Part shown: positions 43,229 through 52,124 of the stretch, piece by piece
Layout of the letters: the number at the start of each line of letters is the position of its first letter
How positions within the stretch are numbered: position 1 is the first letter of the stretch
Assembly (NCBI GenBank): GCA_016794625.1
Contig: JAEUGY010000104.1
Span: 1-64,000, forward strand
DNA from: Opitutaceae bacterium
GTDB lineage: Bacteria; Verrucomicrobiota; Verrucomicrobiia; Opitutales; Opitutaceae
DNA: 64,000 nucleotides
Direction of reading: 5' to 3'
Notes under the pieces: generated by a model
The model's input: only the letters and a program-made list of their open reading frames with translations
Database searches by the model: none
Told to the model about the DNA's origin: nothing
Made by a program: the position numbers and the translations under genes

Positions 43229-43780
43229 TTACTCCGACTCGTTAAACTCGCACAGGCTGTGCACGCGCAGTCCGGCCTCCCGCAAGCGACGGGAACCGCC
43301 CAGTTCGGGCAGGTCGATGATGGCCGCCACGCCGACGACCTCGCCATGGAGCATGTGGAAGAGCTTGGCCGCCGCCAACAGGGTGCCTCCCGTCGCAATC
43401 AAATCATCCACAATGAGGATGCGGTCGCCGGTCTTGCAGGCATCCGAGTGGATCTCCACCGAGGCAGTGCCGTACTCCAACGCATAGTCGGCCGTCACGG
43501 TCTTGTACGGCAGTTTGCCTTTCTTTCGCACCAGCACAAAGGGCTTGTGCAACTGGTAGGCCAGCGCGCCACCGACAATAAAACCGCGGGCATCAATCGC
43601 CGCGATGAGGTCGACTCCGAGCCGGGTGCAATCGAGTGAAAACGCCTCCACCATGACGCGGAACGCCTCGGGGTCGTGAAACAGTGTGGTCACGTCCCGG
43701 AAGTTCACCCCCAGCTTGGGCCAGTCACGCACGGTCCGGATGCGCGGTTTCAGGTAGCTGTTGAGGTCGAGGGAATTCAT
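43229..43780 (-). CDS. apt: Adenine phosphoribosyltransferase
   Basis: Salvages adenine by reaction with PRPP to give AMP. The 183 residues are typical. GVNFRDVTTLFHDPEAFRVM and AIDARGFIVGGALAYQL form the base-binding and hood regions, KKGKLPYKTVTADYALEYGT the flexible loop, and RILIVDDLIATGGTLLAA the PRPP-binding motif. It lies a few genes from purB, although purine genes are not clustered here. The start at 43780 is the ATG closest to the conserved SYLKPRIRTVRDWP; an ATG 12 bases upstream is equally possible because neither has a visible ribosome-binding site. Confidence 0.94.
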   Translation of the reverse strand: MNSLDLNSYLKPRIRTVRDWPKLGVNFRDVTTLFHDPEAFRVMVEAFSLDCTRLGVDLIAAIDARGFIVGGALAYQLHKPFVLVRKKGKLPYKTVTADYALEYGTASVEIHSDACKTGDRILIVDDLIATGGTLLAAAKLFHMLHGEVVGVAAIIDLPELGGSRRLREAGLRVHSLCEFNESE

Positions 43781-43924
43781 GGGGGCAGTCATGACGCGAC
43801 CCGGCCGCGCACAGCGCAAGCCCGGAGTAGGACGGGCCGGTCAAAGGCTTGCGTGCAATTCGACTTCGCGCTCAGGCTGAGCGCAAAGCCCGGGCGTCAC
43901 TCGACCCCGGGTGAATTCGAATCC

Positions 43925-46900
43925 ATGGGAGTCGTCACCCTCTTTGTCCTGTTTCTGGTCGGCGTGTTGATCGTGCTGCCGGTCTGGACGCTGATTGCGA
44001 TTTCGAACGTGCGTCGGGAAAACCGCGACCTGGCCCGGCGTCTGTCGGAGTTGGAGAACCGGAGTTCGGGCAGGGTCTCGCCCGGGCTTCCGCCAGTCAT
44101 CGCCTCCCCCCATCCTTCAGTCGTCGTCGCTCCTTCGTCGCCCCCACCCCCTCCCCCACTCCAGCCTCCCGGACCGGCACCCGTCCCGGCCCGCCCGAGC
44201 CTGACCCCGCAGGCACCGGCGGTGAGCGTCGATCCCGCCCCGGTGGCTGCCACCGCCGTCCCGGCGACGCCCCCGCTCCCACCACCGGCGCCGGTGCCGG
44301 TCCCGGCCAGGATCGCGGCTCCCCCGCTCCCTCCTCCGCCTCCGGCGCGTCCCCGCATCAACTGGGAGGTGTTCATGGGGGTGAAGCTCTTTGCGTGGAT
44401 CGGCGGGCTCGCCCTGTTTCTCGGCGTTGGTTTCTTCGTCAAGTATTCATTTGAACACGACCTGATCCCGCCCGAGGTCCGGGTCGCGCTCGGCTTTCTC
44501 ACCGGCTCCGCGCTGATCGTGGGCGGCCTCCTGCTGTCAAGGAGACCGTATCCGGTCACCGCCCACACGCTGTGCGCCACCGGGGTGGTCAGCCTGTACG
44601 CGGTCACCTTTGCCTGTCACGCGGTCTACAAGTTCGAGTTCTTCGGCCCGCTGCCGACCTTCGGGCTGATGGCGTTGATCACCGCCGCGGCGTTCCTGCT
44701 CGCGATCCGGATGGAGGCCCGGGTGGTTGCGGTGCTCGGCCTGCTCGGTGGTTTCCTCACTCCGGTGCTGCTTTCAACCGGACGGGACAATCCAGTGGGT
44801 CTCTTCAGCTACCTTGCCCTGCTCGACCTCGGCCTGATCGCGGTCGCGCTGCACCGTCGCTGGCACTTCCTCGTGCCGCTCGGAGCCGCGGGCACGGTGG
44901 TGATGCAGCTGGGCTGGGCGGCGCGGTTCTTCGCCGCGGAAAAGGAGCGCACGGCGGAGATCGTGGTGCTGGGGTTCAGCCTGCTTTTCTTTCTCGCCTA
45001 CGTGGCGGGCCGGCGGCTGCGGCAAACGGCGCCGGCGCTCTTCGCGACCGCGGCCACCGTCCCCTTCTCCGCGTTCATCTTCACCTGGTCCTTCCTGGGA
45101 CATCCTGAAATCACGGCACATCCGACGGCCTTTTTCGGTTTCCTCCTGTTCGCCGACGCTTTGGTGCTGGCCGTGGCCTGGCTGGACCCGCGGGCGGCGC
45201 GGCTCCATGCCCTGGCCGGGGTGGCGGCCTTCACCGTGCTCGCGGTCTGGACCAGTCGGATGCTCGGGCCCGAGCAACTCTACCCCGCCCTGGCGGCCTA
45301 CTTCGGTTTCGCGGCGCTGCACGCCATCGCCCCGTTGCTGCTGGCCCGGCGACACGCCGGCGCCATCGCCCCGGCCGGCTGGCAGCAGCTCTGGCCGGCC
45401 TTTATGCTGGCACTGGTGCTGCTCGGCGTGGGCCGCCTGCCCGACGTGCCCGCCGCTCTGTGGGTGGCGGTGCTCCTGCTCGATGCGCTGGCCATCGGCG
45501 TGGCGGTGGCTTGCGCCTCCACGCTCGGCCTGATCGCAGCCCTGGTGCTGACCCTGGCCTCGGCGGGACACTGGTTGCTGCGGATGTCCACCGAGGCGAC
45601 TCACCTGCTTGGTTTCCTGCTCGTCACGGGTGGATTCGCACTGCTCTTCGTCGGCGCAGGCGTCTGGCTGTTCCGGCGACGGTCGGCGGGGGAGGGGTCG
45701 GAGGGCCCGGCCAGGGATCATCGGACGGCGCACCTGCCCAGCCTGGCCGTTCTCCTCCCGTTCGTGCTGCTGATCCTGGCCGTGGCGCGTCTGGCTCCCG
45801 GCGATCCTTCCGCGGTGTTCGGCCTCGGCCTGCTCCTGACCGTGCTGGCCCTGGGCGTCACCCGGCTGCTGCAGTCCGACTGGCTGCCGCTCGCCACACT
45901 GGCGGGCGCGGCCGGCCTGCTGGCCGCCTGGCATCAGGCCTCGTTCCGGCCGGCCGCCGGCTTCACCGCCGTGGCCTGGTACGCGGGTTTCCACGCGGTG
46001 TTCGCCGCCTTTCCCTTTCTCTTCCGCCGTCATGTATCCAGCCTGTCCGGTCCCTGGGTCGCGGCGGCGTTGAGTGGCGTGGTGGTGTTTCCGCTCGTGC
46101 TCCGGGTGGTCAAGGCCGCCTGGCCGAACGATCTGCTCGGACTGCTGGCCGTCGCGTTCGCGATCCCCGCCTTTTTCAGCCTGGCCGGCGTGCTCCGGCT
46201 CCTGCCCGTCGACCATCCCCGGCGCCTGGCTGCCACGGCCTGGTTCGGCGGCGTGGCCCTGTTCTTCGTCACGCTGATCTTCCCCCTGCAGTTCAGCCGT
46301 CAGTGGATCACGCTCGGCTGGGCCCTGGAGGGCGCGGCCCTGCTCTGGTGGTTCCAACGGGTGCCGCATCCCGGGCTGCGGTTGACCGGGCTTGGTCTGC
46401 TCGCGGCCGCCTTCGCGCGACTGGCCCTGAACCCGGCGCTGCTGGAAACGTGGATACGGGGCGACACCGCATTCCTCAACTGGCTGCTCTACACCTATCT
46501 GGTCGTCGCGCTCTGCCTGTTCGCCGGCGCCCGCCTGCTCGCACCCCCGCGCGATCGGGTGGGCGGTTTCGTGGTGACCGGTCCGCTGCAGGGCCTGGGC
46601 GGCGTGCTGCTTTTCCTGCTCATGAACTTTCAAATCGCCGACTACTACACCGAGGTCGGCGCACGGGTGCGGCTGGGGTTCTCGGGGCACTTCGCCCGCG
46701 ACATGACCACGACGATCGCCTGGTCGGTCTTCGCGTTCATCGTGCTGGTCATCGGCCTGATCAAGGTCAAGCGGGCCGCCCGCTGGGCCGCGCTGCTCCT
46801 GCTGAGCGCCGCCCTGTTGAAGCTGTTCCTCCACGACTTGTCGCAACTGGGCCAGCTCTACCGCATTGGCGCGCTGGTGGCGGTGGCTGTCATCGCCATC

Positions 46901-46984
46901 CTCGCCTCGTTCATCTACCAGCGGTTTCTCCCGGCCTCGACGCCGGCTCAAGATGTCTCACCTCCTCCCGATCCCAGAGTCTGA
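43925..46984 (+). CDS. DUF2339 polytopic membrane protein
   Basis: A 1019-residue inner-membrane protein of the DUF2339 family, function unknown. It starts with a transmembrane helix (MGVVTLFVLFLVGVLIVLPV) and a short coiled stretch (RRENRDLARRLSELENR). A very Pro/Ala-rich linker spans about 55-140, followed by the conserved start of the family domain (INWEVFMGVKLFAWIGGLAL, VGFFVKYSFEHDLIPPEVRV). More than 20 further hydrophobic helices run to the C-terminus, where KLFLHDLSQLGQLYRIGAL is characteristic. It overlaps the DUF3999 gene by 32 bases, a pairing seen in other bacteria, which suggests the two act together at the envelope. The ATG at 43925 is chosen for its membrane helix. Confidence 0.92.
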   Translation: MGVVTLFVLFLVGVLIVLPVWTLIAISNVRRENRDLARRLSELENRSSGRVSPGLPPVIASPHPSVVVAPSSPPPPPPLQPPGPAPVPARPSLTPQAPAVSVDPAPVAATAVPATPPLPPPAPVPVPARIAAPPLPPPPPARPRINWEVFMGVKLFAWIGGLALFLGVGFFVKYSFEHDLIPPEVRVALGFLTGSALIVGGLLLSRRPYPVTAHTLCATGVVSLYAVTFACHAVYKFEFFGPLPTFGLMALITAAAFLLAIRMEARVVAVLGLLGGFLTPVLLSTGRDNPVGLFSYLALLDLGLIAVALHRRWHFLVPLGAAGTVVMQLGWAARFFAAEKERTAEIVVLGFSLLFFLAYVAGRRLRQTAPALFATAATVPFSAFIFTWSFLGHPEITAHPTAFFGFLLFADALVLAVAWLDPRAARLHALAGVAAFTVLAVWTSRMLGPEQLYPALAAYFGFAALHAIAPLLLARRHAGAIAPAGWQQLWPAFMLALVLLGVGRLPDVPAALWVAVLLLDALAIGVAVACASTLGLIAALVLTLASAGHWLLRMSTEATHLLGFLLVTGGFALLFVGAGVWLFRRRSAGEGSEGPARDHRTAHLPSLAVLLPFVLLILAVARLAPGDPSAVFGLGLLLTVLALGVTRLLQSDWLPLATLAGAAGLLAAWHQASFRPAAGFTAVAWYAGFHAVFAAFPFLFRRHVSSLSGPWVAAALSGVVVFPLVLRVVKAAWPNDLLGLLAVAFAIPAFFSLAGVLRLLPVDHPRRLAATAWFGGVALFFVTLIFPLQFSRQWITLGWALEGAALLWWFQRVPHPGLRLTGLGLLAAAFARLALNPALLETWIRGDTAFLNWLLYTYLVVALCLFAGARLLAPPRDRVGGFVVTGPLQGLGGVLLFLLMNFQIADYYTEVGARVRLGFSGHFARDMTTTIAWSVFAFIVLVIGLIKVKRAARWAALLLLSAALLKLFLHDLSQLGQLYRIGALVAVAVIAILASFIYQRFLPASTPAQDVSPPPDPRV

Positions 46985-49043
46985 TCCAACCTCCGCGGCC
47001 GGACTCCGGCCCGCACCTGCGCGCGGGATCCCGCGGGTCGTGCGTCGGTGGATACTGGCGATCGGGTGGATCGCGTGCGGCGGTCTCGGGTCGGCGGCCA
47101 CCGACACCACGGCGTGGTCCCACCGGCAGGTTCTGTCGCTCGAGCAGACGGGCTGGGTCAAACTCGCTCTTCCCGTCGCCACGCTCGACCGCGCCCGGGC
47201 CGATCTGGCCGACCTGCGCGTGCTCAACGCCCAGGGCGAGGAGGTTCCTTACGCCCTTCTTCGTCCCGGTGCGACTGCGCCCTCCACCCTGTCACCCCGT
47301 GCGTTTCGCGCGGAACTGCAGGAAGGAGCGACGGTGCTGACGGTGGAAACCGGGACCGACCGCCCCCTGGTCGCGGTGACCCTCGCCACCTCCGCCCGGG
47401 CCTTCGTCAAGCCGGTCACCGTGGCGGTTTCGAACGATGGTTCCCTCTGGGAGGTCACCGCCCGCGATGTTCCGCTGTATCGGCAGGGTCCCGACGTCCA
47501 GCTTTCGCTCACCCTGCCGTCGCGCTCCGCCCGCTGGGTCCGGCTGACCGTCGACGACCGGCGCAGTCCGCCCGTCGCCTTCACCGGAGCGAGCCTGACG
47601 GCCGGACCGTCTCTTGCCTCCCCGGTCTGGCCGGTGGCCGTGCGGGTGCGGGACCGCGCCGAGATCGGCCAGCAGACGGTGCTCACCCTCGACCTGGGAG
47701 CTTCGCATCTTGCGTTGACCGCGCTGGTGGTCGCCGTGCCGGACCGCGCCTTTCGCCGGACCGTCCGGTTGTCCGTGCGGGCCTGGCAGGAGGGGGCGGT
47801 GGTCGAACGCACCCTCGCCACCGGCGAATTCGCCCGTTTCCCGCTCGACGACACCCTGGCGGGTGAGCGGTTGACCCTGGCCCTGCCAGGGACACCGAGT
47901 CCGAGTCGCGAACTGGTGCTGCACATCGAGAATGGCGACAGTCCGCCCCTCGGTCCGCTGGAGCTGCGGGCCGAACGCCGCCCCGTGCTGCTCGTCCTGG
48001 CCGGCCCGGCCGCGGCCGTGGTGGTCGGGAACCCACGCGCTTCCGCCCCGCGCTATGACCTGGCCACGGTTTCGGCGCCGCTGGCCGATCTGCCGATTCT
48101 CAACCCGCCGGCGGCCGGTGATCTGGGGGTGGAACGCGCATCCGACCTCTTTGGTCCTCTAGTGGAAAATCCGCGGCACCAGCCGTACGATCCCCTCGCA
48201 CAGGTCTTGGTTGACGGCGCCCCGCTGGAGGAGCGCGCGTGGAGCGGAAGCAAGTCGGTGCTCATCGAACGACCCGGTATCCAGCGTCTGGACCTGGATC
48301 GCGACGTCCTGGCCGCCGCCCGCAGCGACCTCGGAGACCTCCGGCTGGAACGCCAGGGACGCCAGGTCCCGTATGTCATTGAACGCACCTCCCGCGAATG
48401 GCAGCTCCCGCTCACCGCGGTGCCGGACCGTGATCCCGATCGACCCCGCCTGGGGCGTTGGAAGATTGCGGTGCCGCGGAATCTCCCGATCACCCGCCTT
48501 ACCCTGATCAGTCACCAGCCACTCTTCCAGCGCTTCCTCCAGCTCATGGACACCCCGGCTGATCCGAGGGTCAGTTCCCGCAACCGACTGCTCGCCGCCG
48601 AGTCCTGGACCCGCACCCCGCAGTCGGCCGACGTGCCGTTTACCCTCCGGCTCGCCTCGCCCCCTCAGGGCAGCACACTGATCCTGGAGGTGGACAACGG
48701 CGACAACGCCCCGCTCGAAATCGATCAGGTGTCCGCCTGGTATCCCGTGGTCCGTCTCCTTTTCCGCGCCGCAGATACGCAGCCCGTCACCCTGCGGTAT
48801 GGCGACCGGTCGCTTCCGGCGCCGGCGTATGACGTCGGTCTCGTGGCGACCGAATTGCTCAACGCGGATGCGGCGGAGGCCCGTTTTTCCGAACACCCGG
48901 CCGCGCTGCCCACCGCCGCGCCGGAGGCCCGAAAACCGGCCCGGTACGCGTTCTGGATCGCACTGGGCGCCATGGTCCTTTCGCTCCTCACCGTGATCGG
49001 ACGCCTGGTGCCAAAACCCGACAAGCCGGTGGATCCAACCTGA
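46953..49043 (+). CDS. DUF3999 family exported protein
   Basis: A 696-residue member of the DUF3999 family. An N-terminal signal/anchor (about 30-48, RRWILAIGWIACGGLGSAAT) is followed by a large beta-rich periplasmic region. Blocks include WSHRQVLSLEQTGWVKLALP, LADLRVLNAQGEEVPYALLR and two discoidin-like sandwiches, and a C-terminal transmembrane helix (about 668-688, FWIALGAMVLSLLTVIGRLV) sits just before the end. It is therefore probably a periplasmic domain anchored at both ends. The first 32 bases lie inside the DUF2339 gene, which implies coupled translation and joint function. No catalytic motif is visible. Confidence 0.88.
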   Translation: MSHLLPIPESDPTSAAGLRPAPARGIPRVVRRWILAIGWIACGGLGSAATDTTAWSHRQVLSLEQTGWVKLALPVATLDRARADLADLRVLNAQGEEVPYALLRPGATAPSTLSPRAFRAELQEGATVLTVETGTDRPLVAVTLATSARAFVKPVTVAVSNDGSLWEVTARDVPLYRQGPDVQLSLTLPSRSARWVRLTVDDRRSPPVAFTGASLTAGPSLASPVWPVAVRVRDRAEIGQQTVLTLDLGASHLALTALVVAVPDRAFRRTVRLSVRAWQEGAVVERTLATGEFARFPLDDTLAGERLTLALPGTPSPSRELVLHIENGDSPPLGPLELRAERRPVLLVLAGPAAAVVVGNPRASAPRYDLATVSAPLADLPILNPPAAGDLGVERASDLFGPLVENPRHQPYDPLAQVLVDGAPLEERAWSGSKSVLIERPGIQRLDLDRDVLAAARSDLGDLRLERQGRQVPYVIERTSREWQLPLTAVPDRDPDRPRLGRWKIAVPRNLPITRLTLISHQPLFQRFLQLMDTPADPRVSSRNRLLAAESWTRTPQSADVPFTLRLASPPQGSTLILEVDNGDNAPLEIDQVSAWYPVVRLLFRAADTQPVTLRYGDRSLPAPAYDVGLVATELLNADAAEARFSEHPAALPTAAPEARKPARYAFWIALGAMVLSLLTVIGRLVPKPDKPVDPT

Positions 49044-49162
49044 TTCTCTCGTCGCGCCGGATTGCCGACCCGCGGGAACCAAACGCCAGGTGAGGCATCT
49101 GTGTTACTCCACGCTTTCCAAGACTTTCCCATCGTGCATAGTTTCCCTTTCGTTCCGCTCTC

Positions 49163-49858
49163 ATGAAAACTCCCGCCCTCTTCGCCTGTGTCCTGGGTTT
49201 GTCGCTCCTCTCCGTTCCTGGCTCGCTCCAGGCCCAGCGGGAACTGCAGCGCAAGGACTGCGTGACCCGCATCGAGTCCTGCGAGGCGATCCTGCGCGAA
49301 TTTCAGTCCGATCCTGCCACCGCGATTCCCTCGGCGGTGCTCGCCCGGGCGCGCGCCATCGTCATCACCAACCAGTTCAAGGCCGGGTTTATTCTCGGAG
49401 TGAAAGACGGTTACGGAGTGTTGATGGCCAAGAAGGCCGACGGCAAATGGAGTCTGCCGGTCATCATCCGGGCCGGTGAAGCCAGCGTCGGACTGCAGGT
49501 CGGCGGACGCGCCATTGAAACCATCTACGTGTTCAATGACGACCGTACCCCGCGGCTGCTCTTCACCCAGCGACTGAACATTGGCGCCGACGCCGCCGCC
49601 ATCGCGGGACCCAAGGGCGCCGAGGCCGAACGAACCTCCGATGAATTCCGGAAGGCCCCCGTTCTCATCTATTCCAAGGCCAGGGGGCTCTACGCCGGGG
49701 CCACGATTAAAACCGGATTTCTCTCACGGGACGACAAAGCCAACCGGCTGTTCTATTCGACCGAGTACACCCTCCCGGAAATTCTTGATAGTGACTGGAT
49801 TGCGGCTCCGCCCGAAGTTCAGCCGCTCATGGCTTATCTGCAGTCGATCGCGCCCTGA
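49163..49858 (+). CDS. SYLF/Ysc84 domain lipid-binding protein, exported
   Basis: A 231-residue secreted protein with a signal peptide (about 1-25, ending GSLQAQ) and one SYLF domain (about 30-225). Key blocks are AIPSAVLARARAIVITNQFK, GVLMAKKADGKWSLPVIIRA, GLQVGGRAIETIYVF and KARGLYAGATIKTGFLSRDD. SYLF proteins bind phosphoinositides in eukaryotes; the bacterial ligand is not established. It stands alone after the DUF3999 gene with a 119-base gap that shows no special features. Confidence 0.92.
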   Translation: MKTPALFACVLGLSLLSVPGSLQAQRELQRKDCVTRIESCEAILREFQSDPATAIPSAVLARARAIVITNQFKAGFILGVKDGYGVLMAKKADGKWSLPVIIRAGEASVGLQVGGRAIETIYVFNDDRTPRLLFTQRLNIGADAAAIAGPKGAEAERTSDEFRKAPVLIYSKARGLYAGATIKTGFLSRDDKANRLFYSTEYTLPEILDSDWIAAPPEVQPLMAYLQSIAP

Positions 49859-49912
49859 GCGACGCGCGGCGGGGTCGGCGTCGCGGCGGTGCCGGAGGCG
49901 ACCGTTGGGGAG

Positions 49913-50410
49913 TTAGCTGCGTTGCGCCCGGACCCACCGGGCCAAGTGGTCAATCACGTGCGTCGCCACCTCGATCTGGGCCTGCTGTCGGGAGGCACCC
50001 GGCAACTCAATCCGCCCCGAAAGCACCCGCCGCACGGCCCCTGTCGCGGGTTCGTAGTGTACAAGACCCCACCAGGCAAATGGATGCAACACTCCTGCTG
50101 CAGGGTCAGGTTCGGCCCAACCGGTGGTGGCCACGCCCATATCGACCCGAAAAAGCCGGCACACTCCGACCGCCATCGCCTCGGCCACGCCGGCGGACAC
50201 ACAGGCGGTCCGTTCTGCCTCGCTCCGGTCCACCCCGAGGAGCGTCACCTTGGCCTCAAGGGTGTAGGCCGTGATGCCACCGACAAAATAAGCGGACGCC
50301 CCCGATTCCGCGCCGATCTGCGCCTGCACGTGGCCAACGGTGAGGCTCTCCGCCACCGCCAGCCGCCAGACCGGCGGACCCAGGAAAAGAGGTTTCAATC
50401 GCATCGTCAC
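49913..50410 (-). CDS. CinA C-terminal domain protein (nicotinamide-nucleotide amidohydrolase type)
   Basis: Stand-alone 165-residue version of the CinA C-terminal (PncC) domain, which deamidates NMN to nicotinate mononucleotide in NAD recycling. The core RLAVAESLTVGHVQAQIG, GASAYFVGGITAYTLEAKVT and VATTGWAEPDPAAGV follows the family pattern (AESLTGG, GASxYFxGGxxxY, TTGxAGP), but the glycine pairs are altered: TVG replaces TGG and TTGWAEP replaces TTGIAGP. Activity is therefore likely but not certain. It is convergent with the SYLF gene and divergent from the small secreted protein at 50546. Confidence 0.82.
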   Translation of the reverse strand: MTMRLKPLFLGPPVWRLAVAESLTVGHVQAQIGAESGASAYFVGGITAYTLEAKVTLLGVDRSEAERTACVSAGVAEAMAVGVCRLFRVDMGVATTGWAEPDPAAGVLHPFAWWGLVHYEPATGAVRRVLSGRIELPGASRQQAQIEVATHVIDHLARWVRAQRS

Positions 50411-50545
50411 GCGAGGAACGTGTCAGGTCAGGTTGGTGACACCCTCGCCGTGGCGCGAGAGAATGTCACGCTCACCCGCCGATCGGGCCCAACTCCCGCA
50501 CGCCAAAGCGTTGCTCCGGAACACGACTTCGCCTATAGTATCACC

Positions 50546-51043
50546 ATGTACCGTCCCCATCGGTTTTTCGCCTCCTTTCGCTGGGCCCTCCTGGGCCTGG
50601 CTTTGACCGCGTCCACGTTTGCCGCAGAGTTGTACAAGGTGGGTTCTGTCTTTGAACCCTTCACCACCAAGGACCAGCACGAACAGTCCTACACCTTCAA
50701 ACCGGGTGACGCTTCGATCATCCTCGTGAGTTTCGAAATGGGCACCGGGAAAAAGGCCAACACTTGGTTGGCGAAACAGCCTCCTTCGTTTTTGGCTGAT
50801 AACAAGGCACTTCTGATCAACAACATCTATGGCATGCCCGGCGTCGGCCGCATGTTCGCGCTGCCCAAGATGAAGAAATATCCGCACCGGATCCTGCTCG
50901 CCGATGAAGACGGCTTCCTCAACCGATACCCGGCGGCGGACAACAAAGTCACGGTGCTGCGGCTCGACGCCGCCGGAGTCATCACCGCGGTGCAGATCAT
51001 CGATCCCGCCAAGGAAATGGACAGCGTCTTCGCCCGCAAATAG
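50546..51043 (+). CDS. Small exported protein, thioredoxin-like fold suspected
   Basis: A 165-residue protein with a signal peptide (about 1-26, LLGLALTASTFAAE). The mature part resembles peroxiredoxin/thioredoxin-like sequences in layout (VGSVFEPFTTKDQHEQSYTF at the start, ALLINNIYGMPGVGRMFALP in the middle, RILLADEDGFLNRYPAADNK and a final beta strand). It has no CxxC pair, and the only possible redox residue is missing too. Similar proteins in other bacteria are usually left as hypothetical. Function unknown; the thioredoxin-like idea rests on pattern only. It is convergent with exonuclease III, 22 bases from its stop. Confidence 0.72.
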   Translation: MYRPHRFFASFRWALLGLALTASTFAAELYKVGSVFEPFTTKDQHEQSYTFKPGDASIILVSFEMGTGKKANTWLAKQPPSFLADNKALLINNIYGMPGVGRMFALPKMKKYPHRILLADEDGFLNRYPAADNKVTVLRLDAAGVITAVQIIDPAKEMDSVFARK

Positions 51044-51065
51044 CCGCGGGCTGTGCGCCCCGCCC

Positions 51066-51827
51066 TTAGAGCGCGAGCTGCAGCCCGACCGGGCAGTGGT
51101 CGCTGCCCATGACCTCGGGGTTGATCCAGGCGCGTTTCAGCGCCGGCTTCAGTTTCTGCGAGGCCACAAAGTAGTCGACGCGCCACCCGATGTTCCGCGC
51201 CCGGCAATTCATCATCTGACTCCACCACGTGTGATGACCGGGGTCGGAGGTGAACACCCGAAAGGTATCCAAGAAACCCCGGTCCAGGAGCTCGCTGAAG
51301 TTTTTTCGCTCTTCGTCCGTGAACCCCGCATTGCGGCGGTTCGTCTTCGGATTGGTCAGGTCGATCTCTTGGTGGGCGACATTGATGTCGCCGCAAAACA
51401 CCACCGGTTTCCGGCGTTCCAACGACAGCACGTACGCGAGAAACGCCGGATCCCACTCCCGGGTGCGATACTCCAGCCGGGTCAATCCGCGCTGGGAGTT
51501 GGGCGTATAGACCGTGATTAGATAAAAATCCTTGAACTCCGCCGTGATCACCCGGCCCTCGGCGTCGTGCGCAGCCACCCCGATCCCGAGAGAAACCGAC
51601 TTCGGTTTGACGCGGGAAAACAGTGCCGTGCCGCTGTAGCCCTTCTTCGACGCACTGTTCCAGACCACGTGATAACCCGCGGGCCACTTCACGTGCTGCA
51701 CATCCCCGGGGTGTGACTTCGTTTCCTGGAAACAAAACACGTCGGCGTCACACGCCGTCATATACTCCAGCAGCCCTTTTTTCAGACCGGCACGGATGCC
51801 GTTCACGTTCCAGGAAACCAATTTCAT
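51066..51827 (-). CDS. xth: Exodeoxyribonuclease III
   Basis: AP endonuclease and 3'-5' exonuclease of base excision repair. The 253 residues contain SWNVNGIRAG (Asn7), CFQETK (Glu35, metal ligand), GYSGTALFSRVKP, CGDINVAHQEIDL (catalytic Asp and Asn) and the C-terminal GSDHCPVGLQL with the Asp-His pair. All active-site residues of the ExoIII/APE1 family are present. The ATG at 51827 begins exactly at MKLVSWNVNG. Confidence 0.95.
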   Translation of the reverse strand: MKLVSWNVNGIRAGLKKGLLEYMTACDADVFCFQETKSHPGDVQHVKWPAGYHVVWNSASKKGYSGTALFSRVKPKSVSLGIGVAAHDAEGRVITAEFKDFYLITVYTPNSQRGLTRLEYRTREWDPAFLAYVLSLERRKPVVFCGDINVAHQEIDLTNPKTNRRNAGFTDEERKNFSELLDRGFLDTFRVFTSDPGHHTWWSQMMNCRARNIGWRVDYFVASQKLKPALKRAWINPEVMGSDHCPVGLQLAL

Positions 51828-52124
51828 CGCCGCGACGGTTTCCGCCCGCCCTTCCCGAGGCAAGCCCGCTTGTCAGTCCGGCGCACGTCATGAAAACCAT
51901 CGTCGCGCCCCTTCCTTTTCATACCTGTTTTCCGTCCTTTCAGACAGGCGGAATCAAAGCCCCAGGACCGCAACTAACCATATAAAGAACAACATACTAC
52001 GCAACTTCTGCGCCCACCATGTGCATTACGTAGGATTACGCCCGGAGCCTGAAACGGTGTTTTGGAAGTTTACGCCAAGGCGCCTGTACTTTCATGCTCG
52101 TCCTCCCACGTTTCGTTTCGCGCC
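51828..52124. other. Divergent promoter region between exonuclease III and PAS-phosphatase genes
   Basis: 297 bases without a gene. The stretch 51975-52020 is markedly AT-richer than its surroundings (ACCATATAAAGAACAACA) and is the likeliest site for the phosphatase promoter. I could not assign a clean pair of hexamers. Confidence 0.4.

Noticed and set aside
44774..46951. 725-residue Gln/Glu/His-rich open frame on the minus strand
   Set aside because: Antisense to the DUF2339 membrane protein; the composition is what complementing Leu/Ala/Val-rich membrane codons produces.
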